From: Isosphaeraceae bacterium
GTDB taxonomy: Bacteria > Planctomycetota > Planctomycetia > Isosphaerales > Isosphaeraceae
NCBI GenBank assembly: GCA_026004735.1
Contig: BPJS01000001.1
Location: forward strand, 4,110,859-4,174,858
DNA length: 64,000 nucleotides
Direction of reading: 5' to 3'
In this document: positions 60,889 through 64,000 of the stretch, one piece after another
Numbering within the stretch: position 1 is the first letter of the stretch
How the letters are laid out: each line of letters begins with the position of its first letter
Made by a program: the position numbers and the translations under genes
Notes under the pieces: generated by a model
What the model was told of the DNA's origin: nothing
Databases searched by the model: none
What the model saw: the letters and a program-made list of their open reading frames with translations, nothing else

Positions 60889-62205
60889 GTGACGCGCGTG
60901 GACCGGTCACGGCTGGGTCTGGACGCCTATTCGTCGCTGCGTCTGCCGAGTTTCAGGCGGCTCCTCGTGGGAGCGATGCTGGCGACGATCGCGGCCGAGA
61001 TGCAGAATGTTGCGCTGGGCTGGGAGCTGTACGAGCGAACGCGTGATCCGTTGTCGCTGGGGCTAATCGGGCTGGTGATTGTGGTACCGGCGGTGGTGCT
61101 GGCGCTGCCGGCCGGGCAGTTGGCCGACCGGTTCTCGCGGAAACGGATTATTTTGGGGTGTCAGCTCGGGTTGGCGTCTGCCTCGGCCCTGTTGGCCTGG
61201 ATCAGTTGGCATCGAGGCCCCGTCTCCGCGCTGTATGCGGCGCTGATGGTCACGGGGACGTCGCTGGCCTTGGCCTTGCCGGCGCGGACGGCGATCCTGC
61301 CGCAGATTGTTCCAGGCGAATGTCTGGCGAACGCGGTCGCCTGGCGAACGAGTAGCTGGCAACTGGCCGCAGTTTTGGGGCCGGCGATCGGGGGACTGGG
61401 ACTGGCCTGGACGAAGGGTGCGGCGGCTCCGATCTTTGTGGCCGGATCGGCGATCAACGTTCTCGTGTTCCTAATCCTTTCGGGGATCCGGCCTCGACCG
61501 ACGGAGCGGACCGGCGAGCGGCTCTCGCTGGCGAGTCTGCTGGCCGGGGTCCGTTTTGTTGCGGGCAATGACCTGATCCTGGCGGCGATCACGCTCGACC
61601 TGTTTGCCGTGCTGTTCGGCGGGGCGACGTTTCTGCTGCCGATCTATGCGCGGGATTTGTTGAGAATTGGGCCGGAGGGGCTGGGGTGGCTCCGGGCCGC
61701 GCCGTCGATTGGGGCGACGGTGACCGCGTTTTGGATCGCCCATCGGCCGCCGTTTCGACGGGCTGGTCGGGCGTTGTTGCTGGCGGTGGCGGGGTTTGGG
61801 CTGGCGACGATCGTCTTCGGGCTTTCGCGCAATGCGTATCTTTCGTTTGCGATGCTTCTGGTGATGGGCTCGTTGGACAACGTCAGCGTGGTCATCCGCC
61901 AGACGCTGTTGCAACTCATGACGCCGGACGCGATGCGGGGCCGAGTCTCAGCGGTCAATTCGGTCTTTGTCCAGCTTTCGAACGAGCTGGGCGGGTTCGA
62001 GTCGGGTTTGACGGCGCGTTGGTGGGGGCCGACGCGGGCGGTCGTGGTCGGTGGTCTGGGGTGCCTGATGGTGGTTGCGGCCTGCGCGTGGCGCTGGCCG
62101 CGGCTGCGGCGGCTGGGGCCGTTGACCGGAGTGGGTCACCGGGGAACGGAGGCGAGTCGGGCCGATCGGTCGGAGGAGATCAGCCCAGCCCAACGGGGCG
62201 AGTGA
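60889..62205 (+). CDS. MFS transporter (EntS-like exporter group)
   Basis: A 438-residue membrane transporter with about 12 helices. The MFS loop 2-3 motif is GQLADRFSRKRIILG. The overall layout resembles the EntS/MFS-3 exporter group. The substrate is unknown. The start is GTG 60889 or TTG 60880; neither has a strong ribosome site. The 3' end overlaps the convergent ilvD by 26 bp. Its place between ilvB and ilvD might hint at amino-acid export, which is speculation. Confidence 0.88.
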   Translation: MTRVDRSRLGLDAYSSLRLPSFRRLLVGAMLATIAAEMQNVALGWELYERTRDPLSLGLIGLVIVVPAVVLALPAGQLADRFSRKRIILGCQLGLASASALLAWISWHRGPVSALYAALMVTGTSLALALPARTAILPQIVPGECLANAVAWRTSSWQLAAVLGPAIGGLGLAWTKGAAAPIFVAGSAINVLVFLILSGIRPRPTERTGERLSLASLLAGVRFVAGNDLILAAITLDLFAVLFGGATFLLPIYARDLLRIGPEGLGWLRAAPSIGATVTAFWIAHRPPFRRAGRALLLAVAGFGLATIVFGLSRNAYLSFAMLLVMGSLDNVSVVIRQTLLQLMTPDAMRGRVSAVNSVFVQLSNELGGFESGLTARWWGPTRAVVVGGLGCLMVVAACAWRWPRLRRLGPLTGVGHRGTEASRADRSEEISPAQRGE

Positions 62206-63868
62206 TTGCTCCCTCGCTGGCGCTGGAGACCAGGGCGGCGTATTTGGCGAGAACGCCGGTGCGGTAGCGAGGCGGGGGGGCAATCCAGGCGCGGAGTCGG
62301 CGGTCGATCTCGGCCTGGTCGATGAGCAGATCAAGTCGTCGGGCCTTGATGTCGAACCGGATCCGGTCGCCCTCGTGGACGATGGCGATGGGACCGCCGC
62401 GCTGGGCCTCGGGGGCGACGTGGCCGGCCATCAGCCCGCGGGTGGCGCCGCTGAAGCGACCGTCGGTCAGGAGGGCGACCGAATCGCCCAGCCCGGCGCC
62501 GACCAGGGCGGCCGTAACGCCGAGCATCTCCCGCATCCCTGGTCCGCCAGCCGGACCCTCGTAGCGGATGACGACCACGTCGCCGGGTTGGATCGTGCCG
62601 GCGGTGACGGCGGCCATGGCGGCCTCTTCGCCGTCGAAGACGCGCGCTGGGCCTTCGTGGACGTAGCGTTCGTGGCCGACCAGCTTGACCACGCAGCCCT
62701 CGGGGGCCAAATTGCCTCGGAGGATGGCCAGTCCGCCGGTTGGCTTGAGAGGCTTGTCGATCGGGTGGACGACTTCCTGCCCCGGCGCCTCGACCGCCGT
62801 GGCGGTTTCCTCGGCGAGGGTACGGCCGGTCGGCGTCAATTGACTGCCGTCGAGCTTGCCAGCGGCGATCAGGCGCGAAGCGACGAGCCGGGTCCCACCG
62901 GCACGATCGAGGTCGGTGGCCACAAATCGGCCGGCCGGTTTGAGGTCGGCTAGAACGGGCGTACGCTCGCAGACCGAATCGAAGTCGTCGATCGAGAGCG
63001 GAATTCCGCACTCACGGGCCAGGGCCAGGAGATGCAAGACGGCGTTGGTCGAACCGCCGGTCGCCGCGACGCCGGCGATGGCGTTTTCGAAGGCCAGCCG
63101 GGTGAGGATTTGTTTGGGCAGCAGTCCGCGGCGCAGTTGATCGACGACCAGCTTGCCGGCTTCGAAGGCCGCCTGTCGCTTGCGGTCGTCGGTCGCCGGC
63201 GGGCTGGCCGAACCCATCGGAGAAAGGCCGAGGAACTCCAGTGCCAGGGCCATCGTGTTGGCGGTGAACTGCCCCCCGCAAGCGCCGGGCCCCGGACAGG
63301 CGACGTCTTCTAGCTCCTTGAGGTCGGCGTCGGAGAGCGTGCCTCGGGCATGGGCGCCGACGGCTTCGAAGACATCCTGAATAGTGACATCCTTGCCGCG
63401 GAACTTGCCCGGCGCGATCGAGCCACCGTAAAGCACCAGCCCGGGCACATCGAGACGGATTAGCCCCATAGCACAGCCGGGGATGGTCTTGTCGCAGGCC
63501 GAGAGGCAAAGCAACGCATCGAAGTAGTAGGCGCGACCCATCAATTCGATTGAGTCGGCGATCACCTCACGGCTGACCAGGCTTGTTTTCATTCCTTCGG
63601 TGCCCATGGTGATGCCGTCGCTGACGGCGATCGTGTTGAACTCCATGGGGGTCCCGCCGGCAGCGCGGATGCCGGCCTTGGCGTGCTCGGCCAGGTCGCG
63701 GAGGTGGTAGTTGCAGGGCATCGCCTCGATCCAGGTGTTGGCGATGCCGATGATGGGCCGCTGGAGGGCCTCGTCGTCGAATCCGATTGCCTTAAAGTAG
63801 GATCGGGCCGGAGCACGGCTGGGTCCGTCGATCAAGTGGCGGCTGCGGTGGCGGACGTCGAACGGCAT
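62180..63868 (-). CDS. ilvD: Dihydroxy-acid dehydratase
   Basis: A 562-residue IlvD/Edd enzyme that converts 2,3-dihydroxy-isovalerate to 2-ketoisovalerate. The three Fe-S ligand cysteines are in AMPCNYHLRDL, LSACDKTIPGCAMG and CPGPGACGGQFTANTM. The start ATG 63868 opens MPFDVRHRSRHL; a TTG six bases further out is possible. The enzyme belongs to the same pathway as ilvB, transcribed towards it, with the MFS gene between them. Confidence 0.95.
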   Translation of the reverse strand: MPFDVRHRSRHLIDGPSRAPARSYFKAIGFDDEALQRPIIGIANTWIEAMPCNYHLRDLAEHAKAGIRAAGGTPMEFNTIAVSDGITMGTEGMKTSLVSREVIADSIELMGRAYYFDALLCLSACDKTIPGCAMGLIRLDVPGLVLYGGSIAPGKFRGKDVTIQDVFEAVGAHARGTLSDADLKELEDVACPGPGACGGQFTANTMALALEFLGLSPMGSASPPATDDRKRQAAFEAGKLVVDQLRRGLLPKQILTRLAFENAIAGVAATGGSTNAVLHLLALARECGIPLSIDDFDSVCERTPVLADLKPAGRFVATDLDRAGGTRLVASRLIAAGKLDGSQLTPTGRTLAEETATAVEAPGQEVVHPIDKPLKPTGGLAILRGNLAPEGCVVKLVGHERYVHEGPARVFDGEEAAMAAVTAGTIQPGDVVVIRYEGPAGGPGMREMLGVTAALVGAGLGDSVALLTDGRFSGATRGLMAGHVAPEAQRGGPIAIVHEGDRIRFDIKARRLDLLIDQAEIDRRLRAWIAPPPRYRTGVLAKYAALVSSASEGAITRPVGLG

Positions 63869-64000
63869 GGGCAAGGTTCCGCAGAGTGTGAGCTGAACGC
63901 CGGGCGGCTCCTTATGGGAAGGAGTCGATTCGAGCTGCCGCGCCCCGCGGCAGGGCGGCCGAGACCGTTGGGACGGACTCGGGGCTGACGTCGGAAGCGT
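63869..64000. other. ilvD upstream region at the window edge
   Basis: No gene is supported. An 8-bp perfect inverted repeat with 3-base loop lies at 63935-63953 (CTGCCGCG/CGCGGCAG), and a smaller CTCCTT/AAGGAG hairpin near 63908-63924. Either could be part of the ilvD leader; no promoter was identified. Confidence 0.35.

Noticed and set aside
59036..60910. Long minus-strand reading frame opposite ilvB
   Set aside because: It is an antisense shadow of a clear acetolactate synthase; its protein is Arg/Pro/His-rich without any family motif, typical of the complementary strand of high-GC coding DNA.

Overview
The window is high-GC, gene-dense chromosomal DNA from a member of the phylum Planctomycetota. 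The diagnosis rests on lineage-typical families: a PSD1/DUF1549/DUF1553 protein next to a DUF1501 Tat protein, a Cys-type sulfatase, a DUF1573 protein followed by a multiheme lipoprotein, an ECF sigma factor paired with a VWA protein, and an N-terminal motif close to the planctomycete LEPR-xLL signal on a lipase-like protein. An Isosphaerales-like lineage is my guess. I see no rRNA, insertion sequence, prophage or CRISPR array. There are two tRNA genes (Leu-GAG and Met-CAU).

Layout. 1-6.5 kb: a truncated Nramp metal transporter with a repeat-bearing promoter, three secreted proteins of unknown function, and an ECF sigma/VWA operon whose VWA gene is frameshifted in a run of nine G/C. 6.7-13.5 kb: a CARDB-type lipase-like protein, an APC permease/small Tat protein/amidase operon, an RmlD-like reductase and an orphan ParB-like protein. 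13.5-25.7 kb: a NifU-like/HemW coupled pair, DUF1573 plus tetraheme lipoprotein, and a long plus-strand run (DUF962, tRNA-binding protein, Tat phosphatase, esterase, recN) ending in two tandem paralogous membrane proteins with GT-C-like features. 25.7-34.3 kb: Nudix-membrane fusion, HAD phosphatase, sugar-binding-like lipoprotein, LarA-like protein, GNAT, an M16 peptidase pair (one member lacking the zinc motif), and a BtuF-like protein. 34.5-39.2 kb: information-processing block rplY-pth-rpsF-ssb-rplI-dnaB, without rpsR between ssb and rplI. 39.4-51.5 kb: secreted metallopeptidase, tRNA-Leu, sirtuin and radical SAM pair, DUF1501/PSD1 pair, a secreted tyrosine-phosphatase/cytochrome fusion, tRNA-Met, sulfatase, and a secreted Ala/Pro/Lys repeat protein. 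51.5-64 kb: a degenerate NtrC-like regulator, XerC/D recombinase, thioesterase, FHA-GAF histidine kinase, Rieske protein, double GNAT, ilvB, an MFS transporter and ilvD.

Regulation visible in the sequence includes several promoters of the type TTGACC-N18-TAGAAT or TTGTTC-N17-TATGAT, and a local set of terminators whose stems share ACCCG/CGGGT. Many genes overlap by ATGA or GTGA, implying translational coupling, and four convergent pairs overlap at their 3' ends. The most unusual items are the degenerate NtrC-like protein, the phosphatase-cytochrome fusion, the tandem GT-C-like pair coupled to recN, the Nudix-membrane fusion, the low-GC pocket at 51.2-51.4 kb with a possible 38-residue membrane peptide, and the frameshifted sigma-linked VWA gene.
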